A stretch of 64,000 bases of DNA from Flavobacterium enshiense (GTDB lineage Bacteria > Bacteroidota > Bacteroidia > Flavobacteriales > Flavobacteriaceae): NCBI RefSeq assembly GCF_022836875.1, contig NZ_CP090376.1:248001-312000 (forward strand), read 5' to 3'. The notes beneath the pieces are model-generated. The model was not told the origin of the DNA, ran no database searches, and worked only from the letters and a program-made list of their open reading frames with translations. Of this stretch, positions 18,905-28,292 are shown piece by piece. A program made the position numbers and the translations under genes. Numbering within the stretch: position 1 is the first letter of the stretch; each line of letters starts with the position of its first letter.

Positions 18905-19999
18905 ATGAATAAACAAACGCCAATTTTCTCTAAGGCCGATAATCTGAAGTTTTTCAGAATCCTGAATAAGCGCGTAAACGATTATTTCAAAGAGAATAAC
19001 ATCAAAAAAACCGGTAACTGGAAATTACATCTGAAGACCGTTATTATGTTTTCGTTGTTCCTTACCCCCTATTTTTTGATTCTGGCGCTGGACTTCCCGC
19101 TTTGGGCTCATTTACTTTTAACCATCGTGATTGGTATCGGAATGGCAGGGGTAGGAATGAACGTAATGCACGATGGAAATCATGGATCCTATTCTTCCAA
19201 ACCATGGCTGAACAAAATCATGGGCGGAAGTATCTACATTTTAGCCGGAAACGTTTACAACTGGCAGGTGCAGCATAATGTTTTGCACCATACCTACACC
19301 AACATCCACGGTCACGACGAAGATCTGGAAGCCGGAAGAATTATCCGTTTTACAAAACACTCCGATTGGTCGCCAATCCATAAATTCCAGCACTATTATT
19401 CTGTATTTCTTTATGGATTACTAACATTCAACTGGGCTATTACGACGGATATAAAACAAACCAGACGTTATATCAAGAAAAAATTATCCTATGGTGAATT
19501 TCCAAGTCCTATAAAGCTATGGAGCACTTTGGTTATCACAAAAATCATTTATTTTTCGATTTGGCTGGCAATTCCAATGATTCTTGGCATCGTTTGGTGG
19601 GAGGTTATTTTAGGATTTTTAGTAATGCATTATACTGCCGGTCTGATTTTGAGCATCGTTTTCCAATTGGCACACATTGTTGAAGAAACCGATCATCCGC
19701 AACCGGACGAAAACAATGAAATCGAAAACACCTGGGCAATCCATCAGTTGTTCACCACAGCAAATTTCGCTCCGAAAAACTGGCTGATAAACTGGTACAC
19801 CGGAGGACTGAACCATCAGATTGAACATCATATTTTCCCAAATATCAGTCATATTCATTATGGCAAAATAGGTGAAATCGTAAAACAGACTGCAGCCGAA
19901 TGCAATCTGCCATACTATGAATTTAAGACAATGAGTTCTGCTGTCTATTCCCACTTCAAACATCTGAAGGAATTAGGTCAGAAACCGCAATTAGCATAA
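18905..19999 (+). CDS. Membrane fatty acid desaturase (acyl-lipid type)
   Basis: A 364-residue integral-membrane di-iron desaturase that inserts double bonds in fatty acyl chains, probably for membrane fluidity. The three histidine boxes are complete: His89-DGN-His93 (MHDGNHGS), His124-x3-His128-His129 (QHNVLHHTYTN) and His304-QIE-His308-His309 (NHQIEHHIFPN). The third box in QxxHH form is typical of front-end (delta-5/6) desaturases and linoleoyl-CoA desaturase-like bacterial proteins. No fused cytochrome b5 domain is present. Hydrophobic stretches lie around 33-75 and 205-250. The start chosen is ATG 18905; an in-frame ATG at 18893 would leave almost no leader after the promoter. Confidence 0.9.
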   Translation: MNKQTPIFSKADNLKFFRILNKRVNDYFKENNIKKTGNWKLHLKTVIMFSLFLTPYFLILALDFPLWAHLLLTIVIGIGMAGVGMNVMHDGNHGSYSSKPWLNKIMGGSIYILAGNVYNWQVQHNVLHHTYTNIHGHDEDLEAGRIIRFTKHSDWSPIHKFQHYYSVFLYGLLTFNWAITTDIKQTRRYIKKKLSYGEFPSPIKLWSTLVITKIIYFSIWLAIPMILGIVWWEVILGFLVMHYTAGLILSIVFQLAHIVEETDHPQPDENNEIENTWAIHQLFTTANFAPKNWLINWYTGGLNHQIEHHIFPNISHIHYGKIGEIVKQTAAECNLPYYEFKTMSSAVYSHFKHLKELGQKPQLA

Positions 20000-20028
20000 A
20001 TAAAAAATAACTACATAACATCAGAACT

Positions 20029-21231
20029 ATGAACCCGCTTTCGGACAGAATTAACAATTTATCTACGTCGCAAACGTTAGCTATGGCTGCGTTAGCCAGA
20101 GAATTAAAGGCTCAAGGAAAAGACATTATCAGTTTAAGTTTAGGAGAACCGGATTTCAATACTCCGGATTTCATCAAAGAAGCTGCAAAAAAAGCCATCG
20201 ATGAAAATTACAGCACCTATACTCCGGTAGAAGGTTATCTGGAATTGAAAGAAGCGATTTGCCGCAAATTCAAAAGAGACAATCATTTAGAATATACACC
20301 TTCGCAAATTGTAGTTTCTACCGGTGCGAAGCAATCCTTATACAACATTGCGCAGGTAATGTTAAACCACGGAGACGAAGTAATCCTTCCTGCTCCTTAC
20401 TGGGTAAGTTATTTCGAAATCGTCAAACTTTCGGGAGGTGTTCCGGTAGAAGTACCAACATCTGTTGAAACTGATTTCAAAATCACACCTGAGCAATTGG
20501 AAGCTGCCATCACACCAAAAACAAAAATGATGTGGTTCAGCTCACCATGTAACCCAAGTGGTTCGGTATACAGCCGCGAAGAATTAACTGCTTTAGCAAA
20601 AGTATTGGAGAAATACCCGAACATTTATGTAGTTTCCGATGAAATCTACGAACACATCAACTTCTCAGGAACATTCTGCAGTATCGGATCTATTCCGGGA
20701 ATGTTTGAAAAAACCATCACGGTTAACGGAGTAGCAAAAGCTTTCGCTATGACAGGATGGAGAATCGGATATATGGGAGCTCCTGAATTTATCGCTAAAG
20801 CATGTACAAAAATTCAGGGACAGGTAACCAGCGGAGCAAACTCAATCGCACAACGTGCTACCATCACTGCTGTTGACGCAGACCCATCGGTTTTAAAACA
20901 CATGGTAGATGCCTTCCACAGTCGTCGTGACTTAGTTGTTGGTTTATTAAAAGAAATCCCGGGAATTAAAATCAACGTTCCGGAAGGTGCTTTCTATGTA
21001 TTCCCAGACGTTTCTTCGTTCTTCGGAAAAACATTGAGAGGCCATGAAATCAAAGACGCAAACGATTTCTCAATGTATCTTTTAGCCGAAGCCAATGTAG
21101 CGACAGTAACCGGAGACGCTTTCGGAAACCCGAACTGTATCCGTTTCTCGTACGCAACCAGCGAAGAAATACTAAAAGAAGCTTTACGCCGAATTAAAGA
21201 AGCGGTAACCAATACCGAAGTTCTAGCATAA
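20029..21231 (+). CDS. PLP-dependent class I aminotransferase (aspartate type)
   Basis: A 400-residue fold-type I aminotransferase close to the Ibeta aspartate aminotransferases, which transfer amino groups between aspartate or similar donors and 2-oxoglutarate. Motifs include SLSLGEPDFNTPDFI, YTPVEGYLELKEAI, FSSPCNPSG, VVSDEIYEHI and the PLP lysine Lys237 in VNGVAKAFAMTGWRIGY. The substrate-binding arginine probably lies in CIRFSYATS. It starts 29 bases after the desaturase with no promoter or terminator between them, so the genes may be cotranscribed although their functions are unrelated. Exact substrate preference is not readable from the sequence. Confidence 0.9.
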   Translation: MNPLSDRINNLSTSQTLAMAALARELKAQGKDIISLSLGEPDFNTPDFIKEAAKKAIDENYSTYTPVEGYLELKEAICRKFKRDNHLEYTPSQIVVSTGAKQSLYNIAQVMLNHGDEVILPAPYWVSYFEIVKLSGGVPVEVPTSVETDFKITPEQLEAAITPKTKMMWFSSPCNPSGSVYSREELTALAKVLEKYPNIYVVSDEIYEHINFSGTFCSIGSIPGMFEKTITVNGVAKAFAMTGWRIGYMGAPEFIAKACTKIQGQVTSGANSIAQRATITAVDADPSVLKHMVDAFHSRRDLVVGLLKEIPGIKINVPEGAFYVFPDVSSFFGKTLRGHEIKDANDFSMYLLAEANVATVTGDAFGNPNCIRFSYATSEEILKEALRRIKEAVTNTEVLA

Positions 21232-21234
21232 TTT

Positions 21235-21266
21235 AAAAAGCCTCAAGTTTTCTTGAGGCTTTTTTT
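21235..21266 (+). terminator. Terminator after the aminotransferase
   Basis: Stem AAAAAGCCTCAAG (21235-21247) / CTTGAGGCTTTTT (21252-21264) with loop TTTT, followed by T residues. The A tract on the left lets it also serve the convergent gene ending at 21290. Confidence 0.85.
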
Positions 21267-21289
21267 ATTAAAACAGTTTAATCAGAACA

Positions 21290-22258
21290 CTAATAGGAAA
21301 CCGTATATCCAACCCCTATGTTGTACATTGGATATTTCTTATCCTTTTTATACACCATCGGACGATTGATTCGGTTCCATTTTTTATCCTCATTAAACAC
21401 ATGACGAAATAAAGTCAGGATTCCTTTCGTCTCTTCCACCAACGGATAATTCGGCAATATAATCTTGATAAACTTCTTCTTAACACCTTGGACCTCACGG
21501 ATTTCAAAAGGCAATTCCGGTGTGTATTGCCCTGATTCGTCTGTTTTTCCGAGAACGGTCATCACAACAAAAAAACCTTCATCAGGAATTGGGATGCTCT
21601 CCTCAAAACCAACCTCAATCTTTTTGGAAATTTTATCAGACTGAATCACGAAAATCTTCTCGTAATCATAGAGTTTACTATTCGGTAACATTTCTGAACT
21701 ACTCATGAATTCAAAACGAACCATTGTTCCATAGGGATTATCTTCAAATGAAGATTCGGTTATCCCCTGATAGAGATCTTTTACAATCAAAGGAATGGTA
21801 ACCGACTCCAAAATACCATTCTTTTTTTCAGATGGAATGTAAAACGCAAATTGCTGCCCGATAGACGACCAATACATCTCATCGATATTATCGTGCAAAG
21901 AAGGTTTGACCACAAATTTTTTCTTCTTTTTTACTTCTTTCCGTGAAGCTGAAATTTTTACTTCGTTCAGCATACTTGCCTCAGGTCTGAGTAAAATTTG
22001 ATTCCCATTTAATTTATCGACTGAAACAATTTTAGAAGTATAACCGACATACGTAATTTTTATTTTATTCGGCATATCATTATTTAAGACTGCCTTCCCA
22101 TTCTCATCGGTAAACAAACCATACCCATTTTGAAAACCTATACTTGTGTAGGGAAGCGTTTCATTTGTAACCGAATCTTTTACGACAATATACCGTTCCT
22201 GAGAATATAACTTCTGCGCCAAAAACAGCACCATTAAAAAAATTATCTTTTTAAACAT
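21290..22258 (-). CDS. Exported protein with carboxypeptidase-regulatory-like domain
   Basis: A 322-residue protein starting at ATG 22258 (an earlier TTG codon at 22267 is less likely). The signal peptide ends near KLYSQ. Residues ~25-95 form a CarboxypepD_reg-like beta sandwich (VVKDSVTNETLPYTSIGFQN, GLFTDENGKAVL, IKITYVGYTSK), the domain that in TonB-dependent receptors precedes the plug. Here no receptor follows; instead there are ~220 residues of unclassified beta-rich sequence beginning with a basic patch (SASRKEVKKKKKF). This domain pair is common in Flavobacteriia, and the function is unknown. It is divergent from purT and has no clear -7 box. Confidence 0.75.
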   Translation of the reverse strand: MFKKIIFLMVLFLAQKLYSQERYIVVKDSVTNETLPYTSIGFQNGYGLFTDENGKAVLNNDMPNKIKITYVGYTSKIVSVDKLNGNQILLRPEASMLNEVKISASRKEVKKKKKFVVKPSLHDNIDEMYWSSIGQQFAFYIPSEKKNGILESVTIPLIVKDLYQGITESSFEDNPYGTMVRFEFMSSSEMLPNSKLYDYEKIFVIQSDKISKKIEVGFEESIPIPDEGFFVVMTVLGKTDESGQYTPELPFEIREVQGVKKKFIKIILPNYPLVEETKGILTLFRHVFNEDKKWNRINRPMVYKKDKKYPMYNIGVGYTVSY

Positions 22259-22340
22259 ATTAAACAAGTAAATAGAATTGAAGTGTAAAAATCGCTATTA
22301 TAACTTCAAAATTCTTAAAATCGTATCTTAAAAACATTTC

Positions 22341-22371
22341 TTGTCCAAAACTTTTAAACTTTTTATCTTTA
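22341..22371 (+). promoter_or_regulatory. Probable purT promoter
   Basis: TTG (22341-22343) is followed after 20 bases by TATCTTTA (22364-22371), one mismatch from TAnnTTTG. It lies 22 bases before the purT ATG. Confidence 0.45.
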
Positions 22372-22393
22372 AACCCTAAACTAACTCAAAAAA

Positions 22394-23578
22394 ATGCAAA
22401 AAAAGATACTCTTATTAGGTTCCGGGGAACTCGGAAAAGAATTTGTTATAGCAGCACAACGCATCGGCCAGAAAGTCATTGCCGTCGACAGTTATGAAAA
22501 TGCCCCGGCCATGCAGGTAGCACACGCATTTGAAGTAATCAACATGCTGGACGGCACCGAATTAGACCGCATCGTAGCCAAACACCAGCCGGATTTTATC
22601 GTTCCCGAAATCGAAGCTATCAGAACCGAACGTTTTTACGATTATGAAAAACAGGGGATCACTGTAGTTCCGTCAGCCAAGGCTGCCAATTTCACTATGA
22701 ACCGAAAAGCAATCCGAGATTTGGCTGCAAAAGAATTGGGTCTCCGAACCGCAAATTACCGATACGCCACAACCAAAGAAGAATTGGAAAAAGCTGTAGC
22801 CGAAGTGGGTATTCCCTGCGTGGTAAAACCGCTGATGAGCTCTTCCGGAAAAGGCCAATCTACCATAAAAGGAGACACTTCGACGGAGCTCAGTGCAAGT
22901 ATTGAAAAAGCCTGGAATTATGCCGTTGAAGGTTCGCGAGGCGACATCATTGAAGTTATCGTGGAAGCATTTGTGAATTTCAATTCGGAAATTACATTAC
23001 TGACAGTTACACAGAACAACAATCATACATTATTCTGCGCACCAATCGGACACAGACAGGAGCGCGGCGATTATCAGGAAAGCTGGCAACCGGCTCGCGT
23101 TTCCCAAAAAGATATAGAAGAAGCTCAGGATATGGCAAGAAAAATAACCGAAGCTTTAGGAGGCGCCGGACTTTTTGGCGTGGAATTTTTCCTTACCGAT
23201 GAAGGCGTCTATTTTTCAGAATTATCCCCACGACCGCACGATACGGGAATGGTTACCTTATCCGGAACACAGAACTTCAACGAGTTTGAGCTACATCTGC
23301 GCGCTATTTTAGGCTGGCCGATTTCAGAAATCACCCTTGAAAAAGTAGGTGCCAGTGCGGTAATCTTAGCTTCCGAAAACTCAGAAAACCCAACGTATAC
23401 CGGAATCGAAAAAGTCGCCAGCTTATCAAAAACCGATTTTAGAGTCTTCGGCAAACCAACGTCCAGACCTTACAGACGAATGGGAGTTGTTCTGTCTAAT
23501 GACCACTTAGACACACCGGTAGAAGAAGTCGTGGAAAGAGCAAAAAAAACCGCTGCATTAGTTACAGTAAATTCTTAA
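22394..23578 (+). CDS. purT: Formate-dependent GAR transformylase
   Basis: Makes formylglycinamide ribotide from GAR, formate and ATP, the third step of purine synthesis, without a folate cofactor. The 394-residue ATP-grasp protein has the PurK/PurT architecture: an N-terminal nucleotide fold ([32 protein letters not shown]), [10 protein letters not shown], the ATP-grasp core ([16 protein letters not shown]), metal ligands in [21 protein letters not shown], and a C-terminal domain ending in the ATP-grasp cap. Length equals the family standard. It stands apart from other purine genes. Identification is secure. Confidence 0.96.
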   Translation: MQKKILLLGSGELGKEFVIAAQRIGQKVIAVDSYENAPAMQVAHAFEVINMLDGTELDRIVAKHQPDFIVPEIEAIRTERFYDYEKQGITVVPSAKAANFTMNRKAIRDLAAKELGLRTANYRYATTKEELEKAVAEVGIPCVVKPLMSSSGKGQSTIKGDTSTELSASIEKAWNYAVEGSRGDIIEVIVEAFVNFNSEITLLTVTQNNNHTLFCAPIGHRQERGDYQESWQPARVSQKDIEEAQDMARKITEALGGAGLFGVEFFLTDEGVYFSELSPRPHDTGMVTLSGTQNFNEFELHLRAILGWPISEITLEKVGASAVILASENSENPTYTGIEKVASLSKTDFRVFGKPTSRPYRRMGVVLSNDHLDTPVEEVVERAKKTAALVTVNS

Positions 23579-23610
23579 TTTTACTACCTAGTTTTCTAAT
23601 GCAGATTTAA

Positions 23611-24570
23611 ATGAAAAAGGTTTTTACTCTTCTATTCCTATTGTTTGCCTTTTTGAGTTTTTCTCAAAACCCTTATCAAATGACCAGCAAATCAGTCCCA
23701 ACTTTTAATGGAAGTGATGCAAAGTCAAATAAGGAAAAAAAGCTTGAAGAGATTACGATCAAAACACTTAAGCATATTGAAATAAAAACAGACAGTGTTT
23801 TTCTTAGAAGATTAGGACTGAAAGAAAATGATTCCATCAGCTTTAACGTAGTCTATTTAATATCTTCGTATGGAACGACACCGATGGATTCCGTTCAAAT
23901 AGACACGGGTGTAAAAACACTTGACAATTATATGAAACTGATGATTAATTCGCTTCCAAAATTTGTCCCTGCACTCAATCCTGAAACCAATGAGGCCATG
24001 GATTACAAGATAAATATGGAGGCAAAATTCACAGTTAAGGAAAGAAAATTAAAAGCTATATTCGCCGAGAAGAGGGAAGTTACAAATACCCATCCAATTT
24101 TGGAAGGCTGTCAGAATGAAAAGTTCGATCACAACAAAATAAGTTGTAGTACTACAAAAATATACAAGCACATATACAATAAACTGTCGAAGCACAAACC
24201 CTCACTCCCAGAAGGAGTACATATGATACAAATATTAGTTAACTTTTCTGTTAACGAATATGGCAAAACTGAAAATGTTAAAATTTTACGTCGAGGTCTA
24301 GTAGATGAAAAATTCGAGGAAAAAATAATTAAAGCCTTTGAAAGCCTTCCAATTTTTGCTCCTATTGAAAGCTTAGACACGAATGAAAAAAGAGTTTATA
24401 CATTACCCATGACATTTAAAGCAAAGAGAAACAACAGTTATTTAAAACCACCCGTTTACAATTACGAAAGGAAAAGAAATTCAGGCCCTTCTCATATCAT
24501 TTACAATCCACAAAGTGGCAACAATAGAGACAGAAACAATTATATAAAAGACCAAACATTTAGTTATTGA
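23611..24570 (+). CDS. Exported protein with TonB C-terminal-like domain
   Basis: A 319-residue protein with a signal peptide (FLLFAFLSFSQ, cut near residue 19). Residues ~165-270 resemble the TonB C-terminal fold used in flavobacterial 'energy transducer TonB' proteins: PILEGCQNEKFDHNKISC, then VHMIQILVNFSVNEYGKTENVKILR and FESLPIFAPIE. No membrane anchor other than the signal peptide is visible, so it is not a classical TonB. The tail is asparagine/arginine-rich and low in complexity. Stop and start codons of this gene and the next overlap by one base (TGATG), so they are translationally coupled. Confidence 0.7.
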   Translation: MKKVFTLLFLLFAFLSFSQNPYQMTSKSVPTFNGSDAKSNKEKKLEEITIKTLKHIEIKTDSVFLRRLGLKENDSISFNVVYLISSYGTTPMDSVQIDTGVKTLDNYMKLMINSLPKFVPALNPETNEAMDYKINMEAKFTVKERKLKAIFAEKREVTNTHPILEGCQNEKFDHNKISCSTTKIYKHIYNKLSKHKPSLPEGVHMIQILVNFSVNEYGKTENVKILRRGLVDEKFEEKIIKAFESLPIFAPIESLDTNEKRVYTLPMTFKAKRNNSYLKPPVYNYERKRNSGPSHIIYNPQSGNNRDRNNYIKDQTFSY

Positions 24571-24890
24571 TGAAAAACATAATATTTTTATTTCTAATAG
24601 GAGCAACAACTACTGCACTATCACAGGAGAAAAAAGAACAACCAAAAACACAAATCGTGGAAGCTGCCTGCGGGCAGTGTCAGTTCGGAATGCAGGAAAA
24701 AGGTTGTGATTTGGCAGTCCGTATCGAGGGAAAATCATATTTCGTCGAGGGAACCTCCATTGACGAGCATGGAGATGCTCATGCCGAAGACGGTTTCTGC
24801 AACACCATCCGTAAAGCAGAAGTATCCGGCACCATAGTCGAAGATCATTTTAAAGCCACTTCTTTCAAATTAATAGAAGAGGAAAAATAA
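24570..24890 (+). CDS. DUF6370 family exported protein
   Basis: A 106-residue protein from ATG 24570 (a TTG three bases earlier is not needed). A signal peptide covers roughly residues 1-19 (ends near TALSQ). The conserved core is EAACGQCQFGMQEKGCDLAV, then YFVEGTSIDEHGDAHAEDGFC. It contains four cysteines and a His/Asp cluster (DEHGDAHAEDGFC), suggestive of metal binding, though that is inference. The family is common in Bacteroidetes and has no assigned role. It is coupled to the preceding gene by a TGATG overlap and followed by a strong terminator. Confidence 0.8.
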   Translation: MKNIIFLFLIGATTTALSQEKKEQPKTQIVEAACGQCQFGMQEKGCDLAVRIEGKSYFVEGTSIDEHGDAHAEDGFCNTIRKAEVSGTIVEDHFKATSFKLIEEEK

Positions 24891-24914
24891 TTCACACTAC
24901 TAAAAATCAGGATT

Positions 24915-24957
24915 AAAACACGTTCACTCAACAATTAAAAAAGAACGTGTTTTTTTT
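24915..24957 (+). terminator. Terminator after the DUF6370 gene
   Basis: Stem AAAACACGTTC (24915-24925) / GAACGTGTTTT (24943-24953), then a T tract. Confidence 0.85.
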
Positions 24958-25237
24958 ACATTATTGACAAAAAAATAATTCTTCCCAAGAGTCAATTTAT
25001 CAAAATCTCATCTTTTAATTCCTAAAAAAAATTATTTCATAAATTTCAGTAAATTAAATTTAACACAAATTGTTAAGAATAAAACAAAAAAAATATTTTT
25101 ACAACACGAGATATCACAAATAAAAATGATTTAAACAGTAATAAAGTAGTACTAAATTTATTAATTTTTGAAATATGTATTTCGTCGATTTTAAGTGCAG
25201 TTTATCGATTTTTTTCATCCCCTCAAACGCCCTGAGA
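24958..25237. other. AT-rich intergenic spacer
   Basis: About 280 bases with no open frame, RNA gene or convincing inverted repeat. The octamer TCGATTTT occurs twice (around 25186 and 25205), which may be chance. The spacer leads into the promoter of the T9SS type C protein gene. Confidence 0.6.
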
Positions 25238-25245
25238 TAATTTTG
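25238..25245 (+). promoter_or_regulatory. -7 element upstream of the T9SS type C gene
   Basis: TAATTTTG matches TAnnTTTG, 36 bases before the ATG at 25282. Confidence 0.55.
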
Positions 25246-25281
25246 CCGTGAATTATATACTATACAATTCCGAGCAAATCC

Positions 25282-28056
25282 ATGAAAAAAAGTCTACTAC
25301 TACTAATTGCCTTCATCTTATTTTCTATTAATGCCATCGGACAATGCACCATAACCGGAACAGTTAACGCGAGTACTTTAAATTGTGCTTCATTCGGTTC
25401 TTGCTCTAAGATTTATATTGGAGACGGCATTACCACTACCACTTTAAATATGGATGAAAATCTGGATTTAACGTGCCTGGGCCAGATTGAGTTCATCATT
25501 AGGGACAAAGCCACCGTTGATTTCACCAGAAATGTAGACCTAAAATTAACTGAAGGTTCATCGTTTGTCATCGAACAAGGAGGGAACTTACCAAGTAATA
25601 ATCCTTGCAACGCGAATAAAACCATCTATATCGGAGATACCAAAGTAGCAAGTTGCAACGGTAATGGAGCAATTTACAGCTTTGAAGAGTTAATGGGCGG
25701 CGCAGGTTACTATGTTATTAACACAACTGCCACTCCCGCTTCTATCTGTGGTTCCGGCACATCTACACTAACTGCGACAAGAGTCCCTTCGAATTCTTCA
25801 ACTAATTATACTTGGTATGATGCCAACAACAATATTGTTTCGTATTCCGCTACGTTCACCACGCCGGTACTAACGACTACAACCACATATTATGTAGAAG
25901 CGCTTATTACACCTACCAAAAGAACACCTAAACAGGCTGTTACTGTGGTTGTAAACAGTATACCGGCACAACCGGCAATTACAGTTACTCATCCAAATTG
26001 TACTACTGCAGCAGGAACTATAACAATTACTGCCCCGACTGCACCAGGAATGACTTACAGTATTGACGGTATCGCATACACTAACACTACAGGAATTTTC
26101 TCAGGCTTAGCTGCAGGCACTTACAATGTAACAGTTAAAAATCCTGCAGGATGTATTTCACCGGCAAGAGTTGTGACGCTTAACGCACCGATTCCTCCGG
26201 TACAGCCAACTTTAGGTTCGGTTATTCAGCCAACTTGTACTACAGCTACCGGAACCTTCACTATCACGAATTACAGCGCATCGTATACTTATACAGTATC
26301 TCCATCAGCAGGAACAAGCATTTCCGGAAACACTGTTACAGCCCCTGCGGGAACATATACAGTGACAGCGTCTTCGGGATCTTGTACTTCATCAGCATCT
26401 GGAAGTGTATCAATCGTTTCTATTAAAACAAACACATGGAACGGAACTGCATGGTCAACTGGCTCTGCACCTACAGGAACAGATGTAATCGTCTTTAACG
26501 GGAACTTTACTTCTTCTTCGGATTTGACCGGATGTTCTTGTCAGGTAAATTCAGGCAATGTTGTTATTACTTCAGGCAACAACGTATCCATTACTAATGG
26601 AATTACAGTTTCCGGAGGTTCGTTAACTTTTGAAGACAACAGCAGCTTGATTCAAATCAACGACAACGCAGTAAACACCGGAAACATAGTTTATAAAAGA
26701 AAAACTACACCATTAAAACAATACGACTATACTTTGTGGTCTACACCGGTAGCCAATGCTACCTTAAGCCAATTAGCAACGAATTCATTATTCTATGCTT
26801 ACAGCCCAAGCATTAATGATTGGGTTCCAAAATCTGGAGGTAATGTAATGATTAATGGTCAAGGCTATGCAGGAAGAGCTCCAAGCGGTCTTAATTATGC
26901 AACGCCGCAAATTGTGGTAACAAGTTTTACGGGTGTTCCTAACAACGGTATCATAACAACACCAATAATAAAAGGAGCTGACACCGCTAACTTGATTGGA
27001 AACCCTTATCCTTCGGCAATCGATATTGATTTATTCTTAACTGATCCAGCCAATGCAGGAATTGTAAACGGAACTATTTATCTTTGGACACACAATACTG
27101 CAATCAGTAATACCATTCCAGGAGATTGGGTTTACAATTATACTGCTGATGATTATTGCAAATACAATCTTACAGGCGGAGTAACGACAGCTTCAAGAGC
27201 AATTACCGGTGGTGTAACACCAACAGGAAAAATAGCAGCAGGTCAAGGATTCTTTATAGATGCCTTAGCCAGCGGAACAGCTACTTTTAAAAACAGCATG
27301 CGTATACAGGGCAGCAACAACCAGTTTTTCAGAAATTCAGATACTAAAAACAGCACAAACAACAAACCATTAGCACTTGAAAAACACCGTGTTTGGCTTT
27401 CATTTAGCAACAATCGTGGGGCTTATAATGAAACCCTTGTAGGGTATATCCAAGGAGCGACAAATGAATTGGACAGATTATTTGACGGTAAAACAATGCC
27501 TGGTGAAAACGTAGTTTCCCTATATTCTCTGTTATCAAATCAAGAATTAAGCATCCAGGGACGCAGTTTACCGTTCTCGGCTTCAGATATCATCCCTATC
27601 GGATATACAACAACAATTACTGGAGATTTCAGCATCCATTTAGAGAATTTTGATGGTCTGTTCGCTAAACAAGATATTTATTTATTTGACAAAACAACAG
27701 GACAATATCACGATTTAAAAGCCGGAGATTTTACTTTCACAACGACAAAAGGAACATTTAATAACCGTTTTGAATTGCGTTTCAATACAGTAACACTAGG
27801 TGTTAACGCAGTAGACAATAACGATACGAATATTAGAATAATTGCTGCAGACCAACATCTTTCTGTATTATCAGGCATGTCAGACATTTCAAGTATCGAA
27901 GTTCATGATCTTTTAGGAAAATTGGTTTACTCAAAAAAAGGCATTCACACTAATAAATTCTATACAGATGCCATTCCGGCAACATCACAAATGCTGATCG
28001 TGAAGGTTACTTTAGAAGACCAGAAAAATGTCACCAAAAAAGTTTTGATGCCTTAA
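25282..28056 (+). CDS. Secreted protein with SprB-like repeats and T9SS type C sorting domain
   Basis: A 924-residue protein with a signal peptide (cut near NAIGQ, residue ~20). It has an N-terminal beta-helix-like segment (~20-130), an Ig-like stretch ending TTTYYVEALI, and repeats of SprB type (TITVTH-PNC pattern; YSIDGIAYTNTTGIFSGLAA, GTYNVTVKNPAGC). A second beta-helix-like region follows (WNGTAWSTGSAPTGTDVIVF). The last ~80 residues (IRIIAADQHLSVLSGMSDIS, VHDLLGKLVYSKKG, LIVKVTLEDQKNVTKKVLMP) fit the ChiA-like type C sorting signal. It should be secreted through T9SS and act at or beyond the cell surface, perhaps in adhesion. It is monocistronic with a strong terminator. Confidence 0.85.
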   Translation: MKKSLLLLIAFILFSINAIGQCTITGTVNASTLNCASFGSCSKIYIGDGITTTTLNMDENLDLTCLGQIEFIIRDKATVDFTRNVDLKLTEGSSFVIEQGGNLPSNNPCNANKTIYIGDTKVASCNGNGAIYSFEELMGGAGYYVINTTATPASICGSGTSTLTATRVPSNSSTNYTWYDANNNIVSYSATFTTPVLTTTTTYYVEALITPTKRTPKQAVTVVVNSIPAQPAITVTHPNCTTAAGTITITAPTAPGMTYSIDGIAYTNTTGIFSGLAAGTYNVTVKNPAGCISPARVVTLNAPIPPVQPTLGSVIQPTCTTATGTFTITNYSASYTYTVSPSAGTSISGNTVTAPAGTYTVTASSGSCTSSASGSVSIVSIKTNTWNGTAWSTGSAPTGTDVIVFNGNFTSSSDLTGCSCQVNSGNVVITSGNNVSITNGITVSGGSLTFEDNSSLIQINDNAVNTGNIVYKRKTTPLKQYDYTLWSTPVANATLSQLATNSLFYAYSPSINDWVPKSGGNVMINGQGYAGRAPSGLNYATPQIVVTSFTGVPNNGIITTPIIKGADTANLIGNPYPSAIDIDLFLTDPANAGIVNGTIYLWTHNTAISNTIPGDWVYNYTADDYCKYNLTGGVTTASRAITGGVTPTGKIAAGQGFFIDALASGTATFKNSMRIQGSNNQFFRNSDTKNSTNNKPLALEKHRVWLSFSNNRGAYNETLVGYIQGATNELDRLFDGKTMPGENVVSLYSLLSNQELSIQGRSLPFSASDIIPIGYTTTITGDFSIHLENFDGLFAKQDIYLFDKTTGQYHDLKAGDFTFTTTKGTFNNRFELRFNTVTLGVNAVDNNDTNIRIIAADQHLSVLSGMSDISSIEVHDLLGKLVYSKKGIHTNKFYTDAIPATSQMLIVKVTLEDQKNVTKKVLMP

Positions 28057-28098
28057 TCTAAAAATATAGTCGCAGGACAAAAGAATTACAAATAAATG

Positions 28099-28145
28099 AA
28101 CACCCCGTTTTACTCTAAATCGATGTAAAACGGGGTGTTTTTTTT
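28099..28145 (+). terminator. Terminator after the T9SS type C gene
   Basis: A 15-bp perfect stem AACACCCCGTTTTAC (28099-28113) / GTAAAACGGGGTGTT (28125-28139), followed by T residues. Confidence 0.9.
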
Positions 28146-28275
28146 GATAACGTTTTTTTAATAACCCAAAACGAAAACCTTATAAAATGAAGCTATCTGC
28201 AGCTCTCGGCAAAAAACAATAATTCATTAAGAAAAAGCAAGGTTCTCCTTCTCTAGATTTATGACTACTTTTTAG

Positions 28276-28283
28276 TACATTTG
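28276..28283 (+). promoter_or_regulatory. -7 element upstream of the Crp/Fnr gene
   Basis: TACATTTG matches TAnnTTTG and ends nine bases before ATG 28293. A degenerate copy of the pirin/yceI operator (11 of 16 bases, centred on CTAG at 28253-28256) lies just upstream, so autoregulation is possible. Confidence 0.5.
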
Positions 28284-28292
28284 GATAAATCA

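Noticed and set aside
19619..19963. 114-codon minus-strand frame inside the desaturase gene.
   Set aside because: It is antisense to the conserved third histidine box; no support for expression.
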